Of a DNA stretch of 64,000 nt, positions 62,964 to 64,000 are shown one piece after another. The DNA comes from Nocardiopsis ansamitocini (GTDB lineage Bacteria; Actinomycetota; Actinomycetes; Streptosporangiales; Streptosporangiaceae). The stretch is taken from positions 37,509-101,508 of the forward strand of contig NZ_BSQG01000006.1 in NCBI RefSeq assembly GCF_030268225.1. The letters run 5' to 3'. Position numbers and translations under genes: made by a program. The notes beneath the pieces were generated by a model that saw only the letters and a program-made list of their open reading frames with translations, had not been told where the DNA came from and searched no databases. Position 1 is the stretch's first letter; every line of letters begins with the position of its first letter.

Positions 62964-63718
62964 GCCCCGAAAGCCATGAAGGTAAGCCTAACCTAGCAGA
63001 AGGGGAAAACCTCCCCTCGAAGCTGGGTGAGGAACGTCTCAACTCGCCGGTCGCCCGCAGGGGCATGTTCGGCGCGAAGAGCTCGGGGGACACCTCCGGA
63101 TACGGGGGGCTCCAGGTCTTTCGGGACATCCCGCTGGGAACCGAGCGCCCCTACGCCGACGAGGCCGATCCCCGCACCGCGGACTTCGACGTCGTCGCCG
63201 ATGCCCTGGAGCACGCCCTCAAGGAGGCCGGCACCTCTTTCGGCGACGCGATCGAGCGGGTCCTGGTGGACCGCGGCGAGCTCACCTTCCACGTGCGCCG
63301 CGAGCACCTGACCGAGGTCGCCGCCCGCCTGCGCGACGATCCCGCGCTGCGGTTCGAGCTGTGCCTGGGTGTCAGCGGCGTGCACTACCCCTCCGATACC
63401 GATCGTGAGCTGCACGCGGTTTACCAAATGCGCTCGATCACGCACAACCGCGAGATCCGGCTCGAGGTCACCTGCCCCGACACCGACCCGCACATCCCCT
63501 CGATCGTCGCCGTCTATCCCACGAACGACTGGCACGAGCGCGAGGCGTGGGACTTCTTCGGGATCGTCTTCGACGGACACCCCGGTCTCACCCGGATCCA
63601 GATGCCCGATGACTGGAACGGCCACCCCCAGCGCAAGGACTACCCATTGGGCGGGATCCCGGTCGAGTACCGCGGAGCCACGATCCCGCCGCCGGACGAG
63701 CGGAGGTCGTACGCGTGA
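62960..63718 (+). CDS. nuoC: NADH-quinone oxidoreductase subunit C
   Basis: 252 residues. Conserved 30-kDa subunit region: [54 protein letters not shown]. An N-terminal extension of about 60 residues ([15 protein letters not shown] onward) is not conserved and its DNA contains an iron-box-like sequence. Its stop overlaps the nuoD GTG. Confidence 0.96.
   Translation: MSPESHEGKPNLAEGENLPSKLGEERLNSPVARRGMFGAKSSGDTSGYGGLQVFRDIPLGTERPYADEADPRTADFDVVADALEHALKEAGTSFGDAIERVLVDRGELTFHVRREHLTEVAARLRDDPALRFELCLGVSGVHYPSDTDRELHAVYQMRSITHNREIRLEVTCPDTDPHIPSIVAVYPTNDWHEREAWDFFGIVFDGHPGLTRIQMPDDWNGHPQRKDYPLGGIPVEYRGATIPPPDERRSYA
62979..62997. promoter_or_regulatory. DtxR/IdeR-type iron box inside nuoC
   Basis: AAGGTAAGCCTAACCTAGC matches the DtxR-family consensus TTAGGTTAGCCTAACCTAA except at the outer bases and one central T-to-A. 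It lies 20 bp inside the nuoC frame. Whether an iron repressor uses it is untested. Confidence 0.5.
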
Positions 63719-63867
63719 CCACCCCGACGGAAACCTACGTCGACGCAAGCGGCGGTGACTGGGACTCGCAGCGGCGAGCCGAGGAGCGAGCGGAGTCGGC
63801 GGTGTCCTTGCGCGGAGCGCGTTCATGCCGGCGGCAGAGTCGAGAGAGGAGGGGAGCGCGACCATGA
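63715..63867 (+). CDS. nuoD start, copy 1 (frame cut short by a tandem repeat)
   Basis: GTG at 63715 overlaps the nuoC stop, where nuoD is expected. The first 16 codons ([16 protein letters not shown]) look like an actinomycete NuoD N-terminus. The frame then runs into [19 protein letters not shown] and ends at TGA 63865-63867 after 50 residues. The following Arg-rich part is not NuoD. The TGA overlaps the ATG of copy 2 (ATGA). Either a non-functional mini-ORF or a translated leader for the real nuoD. Confidence 0.6.
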   Translation: MTTPTETYVDASGGDWDSQRRAEERAESAVSLRGARSCRRQSRERRGARP

Positions 63868-64000
63868 GTACGACCCCGACGGAAACCTACGTCGACGCAA
63901 GCGGCGGTGACTGGGACTCGCAGCGGCGAGCCGAGGAGCGAGCGGAGTCGGCGGTGTCCTTGCGCGGAGCGCGTTCATGCCGGCGGCAGAGTCGAGAGAG
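63721..64000 (+). repeat. 152-bp tandem direct repeat at the nuoC/nuoD junction
   Basis: Copy 1 is 63721-63872. Copy 2 starts at 63873 and is identical for all 128 bases visible before the window ends. The unit carries the nuoD start region (about 45 bp), a Ser/Arg-rich segment rich in GAGCGAGCGGAG-type sequence, and an AGGAGGGGAGCG ribosome site with ATGAGTACG. Because 152 is not a multiple of three, the duplication shifts the frame. Confidence 0.95.
63864..64000 (+). CDS. nuoD: nuoD start, copy 2 (3'-truncated by window edge)
   Basis: ATG at 63864 with AGGAGGGG 10 nt upstream. Encodes [18 protein letters not shown] then again [19 protein letters not shown] to the window end. If a third unit follows, this frame too would end in an ATGA overlap; if not, it may continue as the true NuoD, the quinone-site subunit of complex I. 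The conserved NuoD core is outside the window, so the identity is from position and the first 16 residues. Confidence 0.5.
   Translation, partial: MSTTPTETYVDASGGDWDSQRRAEERAESAVSLRGARSCRRQSRE

Overview
The window reads as the chromosome of a high-GC actinomycete. It has mycothiol synthase, a GlnR-type regulator, Rex, MurT/GatD, BldC, bS22, menaquinone biosynthesis and many GTG/TTG starts. Protein sequences and gene order resemble the Streptosporangiales (Nocardiopsis/Thermobifida-like) more than Streptomyces; that placement is inference from remembered family sequences, not a database search.

Layout. 0-3.5 kb: 3' part of mshD (cut by the window edge), a secreted anchored protein, glnR, and a divergent MoaD-like/glutaredoxin-like pair. 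3.5-9.6 kb: rex-hemA-hemC-hemD(cobA fusion)-hemB, preceded by a Rex operator sitting on the -35 of its promoter. 9.7-25.6 kb: a lower-density, accessory-looking block holding a Prim-Pol domain protein, a YunG-like protein, a hydrolase, a TetR/acetyltransferase/MFS module with a striking double operator, a CoiA-like nuclease, a possible amyloid-signalling effector, an SSI protease inhibitor, VOC and Nudix proteins, a SUMF1-domain protein, a BP74-like protein, an amine oxidase and an rraA gene broken by an in-frame stop. hemL follows at 25.7 kb, so the haem genes flank this block.

27-52 kb is mostly core: LysR, a histidine phosphatase, bS22, an NAD-dependent epimerase, an acyltransferase, a HAD phosphatase, a sulfur module (cysteine-rich leader peptide, DUF4395, sulfurtransferase, DUF1416), an ECF sigma/membrane fusion, murT-gatD (lipid II amidation), radA, proC, acuC and an excisionase-like HTH protein. 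52-56 kb is a complete System II cytochrome c maturation operon (resA-ccdA-resB-ccsB). 56.5-60.1 kb has a PLDc_N protein, bldC, DUF4229, a secreted propeller protein and menG. 60.4-64 kb is menJ-nuoABCD (quinone reductase plus complex I) behind a perfect Rex operator. The two Rex sites link haem synthesis and the respiratory chain to NADH/NAD+ balance.

Most notable observations: (1) a 152-bp tandem duplication at the nuoC/nuoD junction that rewrites the nuoD 5' end into overlapping short ORFs; (2) a near-consensus DtxR/IdeR iron box inside the start of nuoC; (3) twin 12-bp palindromes, together a 37-bp dyad, abutting the acetyltransferase start codon; (4) a small protein with an actinobacterial N-terminal effector-like domain and a RHIM-like C-terminal motif; (5) rraA split by one TAA codon; (6) an apparently leaderless cysteine-rich leader peptide before the sulfur genes. 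I saw no tRNA, rRNA, CRISPR array or intact insertion sequence.
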